Under the pieces are notes generated by a model. That model was given only the letters and a program-made list of their open reading frames with translations. It searched no databases and was not told where the DNA came from. From Streptomyces sp. SID14478 (GTDB taxonomy: Bacteria > Actinomycetota > Actinomycetes > Streptomycetales > Streptomycetaceae): 64,000 nucleotides of DNA. The translations under genes were made by a program, and so were the position numbers. The stretch spans positions 1-64,000 of the forward strand of contig NZ_JAAGMG010000100.1 of the NCBI RefSeq assembly GCF_010548525.1. Direction: 5' to 3'. Positions 8,792-17,807 of this stretch are shown one piece after another (position 1 is the first letter of the stretch; every line of letters begins with the position of its first letter).

Positions 8792-9523
8792 GTGTCCTCG
8801 TCCTCCCCGCCGGCCCCGCAGCCCGTTCAGGTACTGCTGGTGGAGGACGACGAGCTGATGCGCCGGTCCTTCGCCGTGGCCCTGGAGCGCTACGGCTACC
8901 GGGTACGGACCGCCGCCGACGGTCTCGCGGGGCTCGAGCTCTTCCGCGAGGAGAGCTTCGATCTGCTGATCCTGGACGTCATGCTGCCCGGCCTGGACGG
9001 GATCGGCCTGTGCCGCAGGGTCCGCGAGACCAGCCTGGTGCCCGTGCTGATGATGTCGGCCCGCGGCGACGGACTCGACGTCGTCGCCGGTCTGGAGGCC
9101 GGCGCTGACGACTACGTGGTCAAGCCCGTGGACACGTACGTCCTCGTGGCACGCATCCGTTCGCTGCTGCGCCGGGCGACCTACGCGCCCGCCCCCGCGG
9201 CCGGGCAGGCCGCAGCCGAAGAGCAGCCGCCCGGGGAGGAACTGCTGGTCTTCGGCGACCTGACCGTCGACACCGGCGGTCTGGAGGTGTCCGTGGCCGG
9301 CAACCCGGTGGCGTTGACCCCGACGGAACTCAAACTGCTGCTGGAATTCGCCGCTCACCCCGGCATCGTGCTGGAGCGGCACACCCTCCTGCGCAACGTC
9401 TGGGACTACGGCTGGGACGGTGACAGCCGGGTCGTGGACCTGTGCGTGCAGCGGCTGCGCGGCAAGGTGGGACGGGACCGGATCGAGACGGTCCGCGGCT
9501 TCGGCTACAAGCTCAGGCGATGA
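8792..9523 (+). CDS. OmpR/PhoB-family response regulator
   Basis: A 243-residue response regulator. The receiver domain (about 13-125) shows acidic residues VEDDE, phosphoacceptor Asp62 in LLILDVMLPG and Lys in VVKPVD. The C-terminal winged helix (about 145-243) ends with the typical RIETVRGFGYKLRR. GTG at 8792 was chosen because it directly precedes the receiver domain; upstream codons in frame are low complexity. The stop overlaps the ATG of the histidine kinase (ATGA), so the two are translationally coupled. The following ABC transporter operon is a likely target. Confidence 0.93.
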   Translation: MSSSSPPAPQPVQVLLVEDDELMRRSFAVALERYGYRVRTAADGLAGLELFREESFDLLILDVMLPGLDGIGLCRRVRETSLVPVLMMSARGDGLDVVAGLEAGADDYVVKPVDTYVLVARIRSLLRRATYAPAPAAGQAAAEEQPPGEELLVFGDLTVDTGGLEVSVAGNPVALTPTELKLLLEFAAHPGIVLERHTLLRNVWDYGWDGDSRVVDLCVQRLRGKVGRDRIETVRGFGYKLRR

Positions 9524-10818
9524 CGGCGATGCGTCGGATCCGCCGGCCGCGCAAGGGGCGGGTGCCCCTGCGCTGGAAGATCGCCGCGCTGGCCGCGAGC
9601 ACCGCGTGCCTGGTCGTGGCCGCGGTCGGCGTTCTGGTGCACTTCTGGACGGCGCAGGACATCCGGCAGCGGGCGGAGGCGGACGCCCGGAACACCCTGT
9701 ACGCGGCCATGGACGTCTACCGGCGCACCGGCACTCTCACCGACGGCGCGGAACTCGATCCGTCCGAACTGCCCGACCGGCTGAGGCAGTTGCCCGACGG
9801 GGACCGGCACTCGGCCTATGACGGGCGCGTCGACGCGAACGTGGGGCCGAGCGTCTGGGCCGCCCAGCGGGTCGGCGGCCCCGGCAGCCCGGTGCTGGCC
9901 TACCAGGTCAACATGAGCACGCGACTCCACGATCTGGACCAGCTCGACGTGACCATGGCGGTGGCTTCGCTGATCGCGCTCGCGGCGGCCACGCCCCTGA
10001 CGGTCTACGGAGCCGGACTGCTCGGACGGCGGCTGGACCGGGTCTCCGAGACCGCGGGACGGATCTCCGCAGGGGACCTGGACGCCCGGACCGGGCCCAC
10101 CAAGGGCCGCGACGAAGTGGCCGAGATCGCCGCCACCGTCGACCTGATGGCCGACAGTCTCGGTCAACGGCTGCGCACCGAGCGCCAGTTCACCGCGGAC
10201 GTGGCCCACGAGCTGCGCACCCCCGTCGGTGGTCTGCTGGCCGCCGCCGACCTGCTGCCCGCAGGTGAGACGGAGGACCTGCTCCGGGCGCGCGTGCGCG
10301 ACCTGCGCGGTCTGGTCGAGGACCTCCTGGAGATCTCCCGACTCGACGCGGGCGCCGAACAACCGGTCAGCGCCCGCGTGCCGCTCGGCGCGGTCGTCTC
10401 CGAGGCCGTCGTCCGCACCGGTTTCGACACCGAGGTCACCGTCGCCGAGGCGCCGGGCGGTGCGGCGGACGGGACCGTGGAGACCGACCCGCGCCGCCTC
10501 GAACGGATCGTCGCGAACCTCGTCGTCAACGCCCACCGGCACGGGAGCGGCCCGGTGCAGGTCACTGTCGAGGGCCGTACGGTCGTCGTGCGCGACCACG
10601 GCCCCGGCTTCCCCCGGGAGCTGATGCTCCACGGCCCCCGCCGCTTCCACACGGGCGCGAAGGAGCGCGGCTCGGGCCACGGTCTGGGCCTGACCATCGC
10701 CTTCGGCCAGGCCCGGCTCCTCGGCGCCGAACTAAGCCTGGACAACGCCCCCGGCGGCGGCGCCGTCGCCACCCTGCGGCTGCCTGGTCCGCCGTCCGCG
10801 CCTGCGCCGCACAACTGA
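9520..10818 (+). CDS. Sensor histidine kinase (HAMP, HisKA, HATPase)
   Basis: A 432-residue membrane kinase partnered with the preceding regulator. The first TM helix is about residues 19-42, followed by an extracytoplasmic sensor of roughly 110 residues and a second TM near 145-170. A HAMP linker leads to the H box FTADVAHELRTP; N and G boxes are visible as NLVVNAHRHG, RDHGPGFP and GSGHGLGL. The start ATG overlaps the regulator stop codon. Signal unknown; the transporter downstream suggests an envelope or toxic-peptide stimulus, which is inference. Confidence 0.93.
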   Translation: MTAMRRIRRPRKGRVPLRWKIAALAASTACLVVAAVGVLVHFWTAQDIRQRAEADARNTLYAAMDVYRRTGTLTDGAELDPSELPDRLRQLPDGDRHSAYDGRVDANVGPSVWAAQRVGGPGSPVLAYQVNMSTRLHDLDQLDVTMAVASLIALAAATPLTVYGAGLLGRRLDRVSETAGRISAGDLDARTGPTKGRDEVAEIAATVDLMADSLGQRLRTERQFTADVAHELRTPVGGLLAAADLLPAGETEDLLRARVRDLRGLVEDLLEISRLDAGAEQPVSARVPLGAVVSEAVVRTGFDTEVTVAEAPGGAADGTVETDPRRLERIVANLVVNAHRHGSGPVQVTVEGRTVVVRDHGPGFPRELMLHGPRRFHTGAKERGSGHGLGLTIAFGQARLLGAELSLDNAPGGGAVATLRLPGPPSAPAPHN

Positions 10819-10865
10819 TACGCACCGGCGCAAACGCCGATACACGGCGGCCGGGGCCCCGATAC
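10817..10865 (+). promoter_or_regulatory. Three GATAC repeats at 22-bp spacing before ABC operon
   Basis: GATAC occurs at 10817, 10839 and 10861, with exactly 22 bp (two helical turns) between starts, ending about 50 bp before the ATPase start codon. The first copy overlaps the end of the kinase gene. The regularity and the inverse copies at 8643/8654 make this a good candidate binding site for the adjacent OmpR-type regulator. Confidence 0.5.
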
Positions 10866-10917
10866 GTCTCCCCGACACCCTTCGAGTGCACGTTTCCGCA
10901 CGCGAAGAGGAGTCCTT

Positions 10918-11703
10918 GTGACCGCCGAGCCCCTTGCCCCGCACACGCTGTACCCGACGGCCGGGGGCATCGCGGCCGCCACCAGTGACCTGTCGAAGGC
11001 GTACGGCAGCGGAGACACCCGCGTCGTCGCCCTGGACGGCGTCGGCATCACGTTCCGCGAGGGCGAGTTCACCGCGATCATGGGGCCCTCCGGCTCCGGC
11101 AAGTCGACCCTGATGCACTGCGCCGCCGGGCTGGACTCGTTCGACTCCGGGTCCGTACGCATCGGCACGACCGAGCTGAGCACGCTCAACGACCGGCAGC
11201 TCACCCAGCTGCGCCGCGACCGGATCGGCTTCGTGTTCCAGGCGTTCAACCTGCTGCCGACCCTCAGCGCCCTGGAGAACATCACCCTGCCGATGACCCT
11301 CGCGGGCCGCCGTCCCGACCAGCAGTGGCTGGACCGGGTCGTCGCCATGGTCGGCCTTGGCGACCGCCTCGGCCACCGCCCCGCCCAGCTGTCCGGCGGG
11401 CAGCAGCAGCGGGTCGCGGTGGCCCGCGCGCTGGCCTCCCGGCCGGCGATCGTCTTCGCCGACGAGCCGACCGGCAACCTCGACTCCCGGGCCGGGGCCG
11501 AAGTCCTCGGCTTCCTGCGGGACTCGGCGCGCGAACTCGGTCAGAGCGTCGTCATGGTCACCCACGATCCGGTCGCCGCGGGCTATGCCGACCGCGCGGT
11601 CTTCCTCGCCGACGGGCGCCTGGTCGACGAGATGGCACGGCCGACCCCGGAGCGGGTCCTGGACCTGATGAAGGGCTTCGACGCCCGTCCGCGCACCAGC
11701 TGA
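10918..11703 (+). CDS. ABC transporter ATP-binding protein (MacB/LolD type)
   Basis: A 261-residue nucleotide-binding subunit. Walker A GPSGSGKST, Q-loop FVFQAFNLLPTLSALENI, signature LSGGQQQR, Walker B FADEPTGNLD and the H-loop MVTHDP are all present, so it should hydrolyse ATP. The FNLLPTLSALENI sequence is typical of the MacB/LolD/FtsE-like class that powers mechanotransmission rather than simple import. GTG start with GAAGAGGAG upstream. It is followed by a FtsX-type permease gene that is broken, so transport function is doubtful. Confidence 0.93.
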   Translation: MTAEPLAPHTLYPTAGGIAAATSDLSKAYGSGDTRVVALDGVGITFREGEFTAIMGPSGSGKSTLMHCAAGLDSFDSGSVRIGTTELSTLNDRQLTQLRRDRIGFVFQAFNLLPTLSALENITLPMTLAGRRPDQQWLDRVVAMVGLGDRLGHRPAQLSGGQQQRVAVARALASRPAIVFADEPTGNLDSRAGAEVLGFLRDSARELGQSVVMVTHDPVAAGYADRAVFLADGRLVDEMARPTPERVLDLMKGFDARPRTS

Positions 11704-11788
11704 CACCCCGCCCCTGCGCTGCCCCTCCCGTACCGCACCAGCCGTCCGCTCGCGCCCGTCGAGCCCGCCTCCCAGGAATCGCCTCCCC

Positions 11789-14142
11789 ATGTTCCGTACC
11801 GCCCTGCGCAACGTCCTCGCGCACAAGGCCCGTCTGGTCATGACCGTCCTCGCGGTCTGCCTGGGTGTCTCCTTCATCAGCGGCACCCTCGTCTTCGCCG
11901 ACTCGTCCGCCGCGGCCTACCGCGCCGCCGCCTCACAGAACTTCTCGGACGTCGCGGTCAGCGTGACCCCGAAGGACCCGCCTGCGGGGACCGCCGCAGG
12001 CTCGGCCCCGCCCGCCCTCGACGACGCTCTCGTCAGGAAACTGGCCGGGGTAGCGGGCGTCGCCTCCGTACATCCGTCGGCCGACGGCGCTGCCGTCCTG
12101 AACGCGTCCGACGGAACGCCGCTTCGAGCCGACAGAACGTGGGCGAACCTGGGCGGCGCCTACGTACCGGGCCACGACGGCAAGGACAGCCGCCACCCGC
12201 TGACCGAAGGCCGTGCACCGCACAACAGCCGGGAGATCGCCGTGGACAGCGGCACCGCGGACGCCGGCGGACTCCGTGTCGGCGACACGGTCACGGTGGC
12301 CACCGACGGCCCGGTCATGACCGAGCGGCTCGTGGGCATCGTCTCCACCAAGGACAGCAGAGTGAATGCCGGAGGTACGCTCACGCTGTTCGACAAGGCA
12401 ACCGCCCAGCGGCTGTACGCGTCCCCCGGCCACTACACCGGCATCGACCTGTCCGCCGCGCCCGGCACCGATCAGTACGAGCTCTCCGAGCGTGTCACCG
12501 GCCTGCTCCCGGCCGATAGGGCCGAGGCGACCACCGGAACCGCCCAGGCCGACCAGCAGGCCATCAACGTCGACGCCAGTAACAGCGGCTACGAGAAGAT
12601 GCCGATGATCTTCGCCGGGGTCGCCCTGTTCATCGGCTCTTTCCTCGTCGTGAACACCTTCACCATGCTCGTCACCCGGCGCACCCGCGAGATCGCTCTG
12701 CTGCGCGCGATCGGCGCCGATCGCCGGCAGGTGGTCCGCTCCGTCCTCCTGGAGGCGCTGCTCATCGGGCTCGTCGCCTCGGCGGCCGGCTTCCTGCTGG
12801 GACTCGGCATCGCCTCCGTACTGCCGGACATCCTGGGCACCACCGGGGACGCACTGCCCAAGGGTCCTCTGGTGATCGGCGCACGGCCGGTCGTGGCGGC
12901 GCTCGGCGTGGGTGTGGGAGTCACGGTGCTCGCCGCATGGCTGCCGTCGCGCAGGGCGGCGAGGATCGCGCCCGTCGAGGCGATGCGCTCCGCGCAACAG
13001 CCGGCGTCCGCCGTCGCCTCCCGTCGGCGCGGCGTGGTGGGGCTCGTGCTGCTGGTCCTCGGCGTACCGCGGCCACAGCCGCGACCCTCATGATCAGCAC
13101 CGCGCTGGTGGCCGGGCTCGCCGTCATCGGCAATTCGACCGGTCACGCTCTCGACCGCCAGACCGCGGACGGTCTCGGCGCCGACTACGTGCTCAGTACC
13201 CGGACCAACATGAGCGGGGTCGACCCGGCCGCCGTGCAGCGTGTCGCCGATGTGTCCGGGATCAGGACCGCGGCCGCCGTCAGTGACTCCACTTTGTTCG
13301 TCGGTGGCGGTGTCCGGGAAATCTCCGGCGTCGACCCCGCCGCCGTGGACGCCGCCATGAAGCTCGACTTCGTCAGCGGCTCCCTCAACGACCTCGGCCC
13401 CGGCCGGATCGCCCTCTCGCGCACCCTCGCGGAGCAACAGGGCGTGAGCGCGGGCGGCAAGGTCGTCGCGAGCATGGGCCGCAACCAGGACACCCAGCCG
13501 TACACGGTCGTGGGTGTCTACAAGGACAACCCCACTGCCAAGGACGCGCTGGGCGCCCGCAGCGAGGTGCAGAAGAACAGCTTCAACCCCGGCTCCGTGC
13601 AGCGGATCCTGGTCCGTACCGACGGCGGTGCGACCTCGCACACCACCGAGCAGCGGCTGCGCGCCGCGGTGGGCAACAGCCCGCTGCTGAAGGTGCAGGA
13701 CCGCAAGGAACTCGTCCACGAAGGGGCCGGCGCCCTGGGCGAGCTGCTGACTCTGATGTACGGGCTGCTGGCGATCGGCGTCGTGATCTCCGGACTCGGC
13801 ATCGTGAACACCATGGCCATGTCGGTCGCGGACCGCACCCGCGAGATCGGTGTCCTGCGCGCCCTCGGCATGGACCGCGCCGGAATCCGGCGGATGATCC
13901 GGCTGGAGGCGGTGACCGTCGCCGCGTTCGGCACGCTTCTCGGGCTGACGGGTGGCCTGTTCGGGGCCTGGGCGGTCGGCGCGTTGGCCAACGGCGCGAT
14001 GGAGCAGTACCGGCTGATCCTGCCCTGGGGCACGCTGGCTCTCGTCTGTCTCGCGTCCCTTGTCATCGGCGCGCTCGCGGCTGCGCTGCCGGCCCGCCGG
14101 GCGGCCGCACTGGGCCCGCTGGAGGCCGTCGCGCAGGCGTGA
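11789..14142 (+). pseudogene. FtsX-type ABC permease, internal deletion plus frameshift
   Basis: Two adjoining frames together encode a MacB-like permease. The first (11789-13093) has the N-terminal TM, the large extracytoplasmic domain and the first FtsX TM block (MIFAGVALFIGSFLVVNTF, then TREIALLRAIGA). The second becomes protein-like near 13063 (RTAATAATLMISTALVAGL) and holds the second extracytoplasmic domain and second FtsX block (TREIGVLRALGMD), ending at 14142. Between them the usual segment of about 75-80 residues, with central TM helices and the stretch before NPRRTA, is missing, and the frame shifts at about 13061-13065. The gene therefore appears inactivated by an internal deletion. 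An assembly error would be the alternative. Confidence 0.8.
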
Positions 14143-14154
14143 CGGCCTGAGTAC

Positions 14155-14193
14155 CTGAGTGCGGGAGCGGGTGGGACTCGGTCCCGCACTCAG
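14155..14193 (+). terminator. Hairpin after the ABC permease
   Basis: A perfect 11-bp stem CTGAGTGCGGG/CCCGCACTCAG encloses a 17-nt loop, 12 bp beyond the permease stop. Probable terminator of the two-component/ABC region. Confidence 0.7.
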
Positions 14194-14225
14194 CGCAGTT
14201 CGGTGTGGGGATCGAACGGTCATGG

Positions 14226-14390
14226 TCAGGATGTCGCCCGACCTGCCGAGCCGTTCAGGCCCGTCCGACGCGGCGGCGACAGCAGGGGTGCGAGCGGTAC
14301 GACGACGACGGTGGCGGCCGCGGTGGCGAACAGGCGCGTGGGGGGCCGTCCTGGAGAATCCGAGGGCCGGGCGCTTTTCGTGTCGGGCAT
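14226..14390 (-). CDS. Possible small exported or membrane peptide (54 aa)
   Basis: An ATG-started 54-codon frame preceded by ATGAGGGGTCGTC. The protein starts MPDTKSARPSDSPGRPP and has one hydrophobic helix (LFATAAATVVVVPLAPLL) near residues 20-37. It may be a small membrane peptide or the N-terminal remnant of a larger exported protein. Unrecognised; weak support. Confidence 0.3.
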   Translation of the reverse strand: MPDTKSARPSDSPGRPPTRLFATAAATVVVVPLAPLLSPPRRTGLNGSAGRATS

Positions 14391-14422
14391 GACGACCCCT
14401 CATCGGACGACACACAATCCGC

Positions 14423-14439
14423 GTCCCTTCAAAAGGGAC
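14423..14439. promoter_or_regulatory. Palindrome upstream of the toxin-antitoxin-like operon
   Basis: GTCCCTT-CAA-AAGGGAC is a perfect 17-bp inverted repeat, 74 bp before the antitoxin-like gene. Position and symmetry fit an autoregulatory operator, as is common for toxin-antitoxin operons; a short hairpin is the alternative. Confidence 0.45.
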
Positions 14440-14512
14440 CGTTGCGCCATGCCCGTCCCCGTCGGCGAGTTGCGCGCGTACCGTGGCGGTAAGCCCCGCC
14501 CTGGAGGACACG

Positions 14513-14818
14513 ATGAGCGCGCAGCCCGACCACGCACCCGCCACCGTCCACGCACCTGCGCCCGGGGCGCCGGCCGAGCTTCTTGCCCAGCTGCGCGCCG
14601 ACAAGCGCGCCGACTCCTGGGTGCCGGCATTTGAACGCGAGTACGCGGCTGCCCTCGAGGAATCGCTGCGCACCTTCTCTCTCACCTCCTTGTACGAGGT
14701 CGTTCAGGACTGGCAGGGCCGCATTGCGCACGCTCCGGCCGTCGACGCGTTCATCGCTTCCGGTTACGACGACAGCGACGCTATCGATCTCACGGAGCTC
14801 CGCCGGCGGCGCAGGTGA
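14513..14818 (+). CDS. DUF6247-like protein, putative antitoxin
   Basis: A 101-residue protein with GGAGGACACG before ATG. Residues 30-75 (REYAAALEESLRTFSLTSLY, then VVQDWQGRI) resemble the actinobacterial DUF6247 type, small proteins encoded next to RelE/ParE-like toxins. The end, ELRRRRR, is strongly basic. Its TGA overlaps the GTG of the next gene, indicating tight coupling. The antitoxin role is inferred from size, order and the overlap. Confidence 0.6.
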   Translation: MSAQPDHAPATVHAPAPGAPAELLAQLRADKRADSWVPAFEREYAAALEESLRTFSLTSLYEVVQDWQGRIAHAPAVDAFIASGYDDSDAIDLTELRRRRR

Positions 14819-15075
14819 GTCTGTCGCCGTACGCGGTCCGCGTGTCCGCCCCGGCCGCGAAGGTCCTCGATGCACTGCCCGAACACGCTGAAGACATCGT
14901 GTGGGACATCCTCGCCGCGGCCGCGGCCGATCCCTGGGGCTTTCGGCGGTTCGACACCGATGACGAGGAGGGAGAGGACGTGCGCTACGCGGCTGTCGGC
15001 CAGCTCTCCCTCACCTATTGGATCAACCGGCCTCTGCAGAGCATGACGGTCCTGAACATCGTCTGGCTCGGGTAG
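14815..15075 (+). CDS. RelE/ParE-like small protein, putative toxin
   Basis: An 86-residue protein that starts at GTG overlapping the antitoxin stop. The order of an early VRVSAPAAKVLDAL helix, a central basic/acid strand region (WGFRRFDTD, then VRYAAVGQLSLTYWI) and a final strand MTVLNIVWL resembles the RelE/ParE fold, in which the family cleaves mRNA or inhibits gyrase. Classical catalytic residues cannot be assigned with certainty. A hairpin terminator follows. Confidence 0.6.
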   Translation: MSLSPYAVRVSAPAAKVLDALPEHAEDIVWDILAAAAADPWGFRRFDTDDEEGEDVRYAAVGQLSLTYWINRPLQSMTVLNIVWLG

Positions 15076-15098
15076 CCCCCCCCCGTGATGACGGCTGA

Positions 15099-15114
15099 CC
15101 CGTTCCTGAACGGG
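15099..15114 (+). terminator. Short hairpin after the toxin-like gene
   Basis: CCCGTTC-CT-GAACGGG is a perfect inverted repeat about 24 bp after the toxin stop codon; a likely small terminator. A run of eight C residues lies just before it. Confidence 0.5.
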
Positions 15115-15291
15115 GCCACTGCTCATCCGTGAAGCCGGTTAACGCGGGCGTGCCGATGCCGCGCTGCGTACGAGACCGCGGGGGATGGCATGCGAACAGT
15201 GCGAGTTATCCACCCCACGTGTCGCATCCGTAAAGCCCCTCTACGCTCGGTGGTCGGCACGGCGGCCGCCGTGACCGGACGAGGGGGAGTC

Positions 15292-16524
15292 GTGGTGGGT
15301 GCGCGCTGGCGCAGGCTGTGGCAGACGGTGGCCGTGGGCGGGCTGGGGCTGAGCCTGTACGCGGGCTGGCTGACGATCGACGACGTCCGTGACCGGGCTG
15401 CCAGCGAGCGCGACATCGCTGCGGCCTGCGACCACCTGATTTCCGGGGCGCAGGTGATGAACCTGCAGGGCGGTATGGTCCGCGCGCAGTCCGACGGCTA
15501 TGACGAATACCGGCTCGATGCACGGCATCTCCCGAGCGCCTGCACCCTCTACAAGGTGACCGGAGCACACCGGACGAGCGACTTGTTGCGGCTGATCGTC
15601 GAGAGCAGCGACGGCGATCAGCCGGTGAACATGACCGGACGCCAGGGCTCCCCGTTCCTCACGACGACGGACGGCCATGAGTACAAGCGTGACGTCACCG
15701 CGATAGCCGACCGCATGCCTGAACCGTGGCCGCTGGGCGACGGAACGCTGGGCTCGTACACGAACACCAGCACCACCATCCGGGCCGAGTGCGGGCCAGG
15801 CAGCGGCGCCGCCGCGCCGAAACTGCTGAACGTCACCGCCGTGGCGCGCTATCAGAACGTATCCGCAGGGGACCGGGAGCGATTGGCCCGTATCGCCCGG
15901 GCGGCTACACAGAAGCTGACCCGGCGGATCGACTGCAAGGCCCAATTGCCGGCCCTGCCTGCGCAGTTGGCTGAGCTTCCCGTGAAGCTTCGTCCGGTCG
16001 CCTCGGCCACCGGCTCCTGCCGGTGGGCCGGCCGGCTGGTCAAGGAGCAAGGCCAGGGCCGGCTGCCCGACCGTGCCTTGGCGGTGCCGGTCCGTGATGT
16101 GGCCCCCGTCGAAGGCTGCCTGCTGGCGGTCGGACCCCACCAGGTCCGGGACATTTCCGACGGCCTCGACTTCGACCAGCGCGACTACGCCGAGTCCGCA
16201 CTCACCTCCTCACCCTGGTGGCTGCGCACCGTGTCCTACGTCGGTGCCGAGGCACAGTCGGTGGCTAATGAGGAGGTCGGTGCCGGCGAGGACGTGCGGC
16301 TCAGGCCCGGGACGGCCGGCGGCAGGAACGGCACCTGGTGGGCGTCTTCGACCTGCGACGGGAAACCGGCCCTGCACACCCTCACCGTCGACCACCTCTA
16401 CGACGACATCCTCGGCCCCCGGGCACTCGACTCCCTGTTCCGCGCCTACGTCGACGACATCACCACCCGACGCGGCTGCACCCACGTGACCTTCCCGGAC
16501 GCCAAGGACTTCCACACCCTCTGA
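15292..16524 (+). CDS. Hypothetical membrane-anchored protein
   Basis: A 410-residue protein with one N-terminal hydrophobic helix (TVAVGGLGLSLYAGWL, about residues 11-27) and a large presumably extracytoplasmic part. Four or more cysteines (AACDHL, PSACTLY, AECGPG, RIDCKA, TGSCRWAG, EGCLL, STCDGK, RRGCTH) suggest disulfides. It is unrecognised beyond a Streptomyces-type conserved exported protein. GTG at 15292 is preceded by GAGGGGGAG and puts the helix at the very N-terminus; ATG at 15190 in the same frame is a less attractive start. Confidence 0.7.
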   Translation: MVGARWRRLWQTVAVGGLGLSLYAGWLTIDDVRDRAASERDIAAACDHLISGAQVMNLQGGMVRAQSDGYDEYRLDARHLPSACTLYKVTGAHRTSDLLRLIVESSDGDQPVNMTGRQGSPFLTTTDGHEYKRDVTAIADRMPEPWPLGDGTLGSYTNTSTTIRAECGPGSGAAAPKLLNVTAVARYQNVSAGDRERLARIARAATQKLTRRIDCKAQLPALPAQLAELPVKLRPVASATGSCRWAGRLVKEQGQGRLPDRALAVPVRDVAPVEGCLLAVGPHQVRDISDGLDFDQRDYAESALTSSPWWLRTVSYVGAEAQSVANEEVGAGEDVRLRPGTAGGRNGTWWASSTCDGKPALHTLTVDHLYDDILGPRALDSLFRAYVDDITTRRGCTHVTFPDAKDFHTL

Positions 16525-16994
16525 CCTGTGCCGCCACGACGGGCACCGGCACCTCGCTCCCGGGAACGCGGTGCGGGGAGCGCCCGAATCCCGCCCCGAT
16601 CACGCCCGTCGCTGTTCCCGTACCCGGGCGGGCGACCGTCATCCGGTGCAGCCTCACCTCGGTACCCCCCCTTGAACCCTGGCGTGCGGGCCCACAGATG
16701 GACGTCCCCGTGGCTGCCTGTGGCGGGCAGGACCGGCACCGCGTCGACGTCCAGGCGAGGCTCGCACCGCTCACCGCTGCGGGCAGGCGAGTCCCGCGAC
16801 CCGGCGGACATTCCCTGGCCCACGCCGGCAGCTATCCGAGATCGGTTCCTTCGCTCATCTCGGCCTCAGAGCTGTGGAGCCATTTGGATGGTGGCCGCAT
16901 GTTTTCCTCGTGTGTCACCGGAGTTGACGCGTGGGCGCGTGCGTACGGTGGCGGCCCTCGCAGGGCACGGGGAATTGACGCAGGGAGTGTGCAG
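16525..16994. other. Gap without recognised gene
   Basis: About 470 bp with no supported frame. It should hold the promoter of the secreted repeat protein; a TTGACG at about 16923 could be a -35 element but no well-spaced -10 is evident. Confidence 0.3.
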
Positions 16995-17672
16995 ATGGGT
17001 TGCAAGGCTGTGTTGCTGGCTGGTGTGACGGCCGTTTCCGTGGCCGTGGGGCCGGCTGTGGGTGTGGCCGTGGCGGCGCCGCAGCAGAGTCAGGATGCCG
17101 CGTCTGCCGCTGTGAGGCCGACGTTGACGGCCAGGGCCACGGCCAGCAGTGTCAAGCTGTGGCAGGAGTTTCGGATCTACGGGCAGTCCGCGCACATGAG
17201 GGTCGGCACGCGGGTCACGTTGCAGCAGAAGCAGGGCAACGTGTGGAAGTACTTGCCGGTGTCGATGAACACCACCCGTACTGGCGCTTACAACCTGCGG
17301 GTCAAGCTCGGGCTCAGGGGCGTGAACCAGCTGCGTATGGTGGGCGGTTCGGCGATCTCGCCTATCGTGAAAGTCAACGTGCAAGCGCCGCCGACTCCGA
17401 AGGCGACGTTGACGGCCAGGGCCACGGCCAGCAGTGTCAAGCTGTGGCAGGAGTTTCGGATCTACGGGCAGTCCGCGCACATGAGGGTCGGCACGCGGGT
17501 CACGTTGCAGCAGAAGCAGGGCAACGTGTGGAAGTACTTGCCGGTGTCGATGAACACCACCCGTACCGGCGCTTACAACCTGCGGGTCAAGCTCGGGCTC
17601 AGGGGCGTGAACCAGCTGCGCATGGTGGGCGGTACGGCGATCTCGCCCATTGTGAAGGTCACCGTGCGCTGA
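16995..17672 (+). CDS. Secreted protein with two near-identical tandem domains
   Basis: A 225-residue exported protein. The signal peptide (MGCKAVLLAGVTAVSVAVG through AVAAP, about residues 1-30) is followed by two copies of an 85-90 residue beta-rich domain beginning LTARATASSVKLWQEFRIYG. Each domain ends in a strand of the type ISPIVKV, so an Ig-like or wall-associated fold is plausible. The start has GGGAG 7 nt upstream; longer upstream codons are not protein-like. Cell-surface or extracellular role inferred; no catalytic motif. Confidence 0.75.
   Translation: MGCKAVLLAGVTAVSVAVGPAVGVAVAAPQQSQDAASAAVRPTLTARATASSVKLWQEFRIYGQSAHMRVGTRVTLQQKQGNVWKYLPVSMNTTRTGAYNLRVKLGLRGVNQLRMVGGSAISPIVKVNVQAPPTPKATLTARATASSVKLWQEFRIYGQSAHMRVGTRVTLQQKQGNVWKYLPVSMNTTRTGAYNLRVKLGLRGVNQLRMVGGTAISPIVKVTVR
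17121..17666 (+). repeat. Two tandem 261-bp repeats, 285-bp period
   Basis: Units 17121-17381 and 17406-17666 are nearly identical at the DNA level, differing at fewer than ten positions, most clustered at the 3' end. A 24-bp linker separates them. Such DNA-level identity implies a recent duplication or gene conversion rather than old domain duplication. Confidence 0.92.
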
Positions 17673-17807
17673 AGTAGCACGCGTCTTTGGTCCGACGGTT
17701 ACCGGGGCACCGGCAGATGGCTCCGTGTCCTGCGCACGGGTCAGCGCTCGCTCCCTTGGATGGCTGAGCACGGGTGACTCGGTGGGAGATCAAGGGTTGG
17801 ATTCGCG

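Noticed and set aside
12589-14685. 698-codon minus-strand open frame
   Set aside because: Antisense to the ABC permease motifs; composition is Arg/Pro-rich with no family features.
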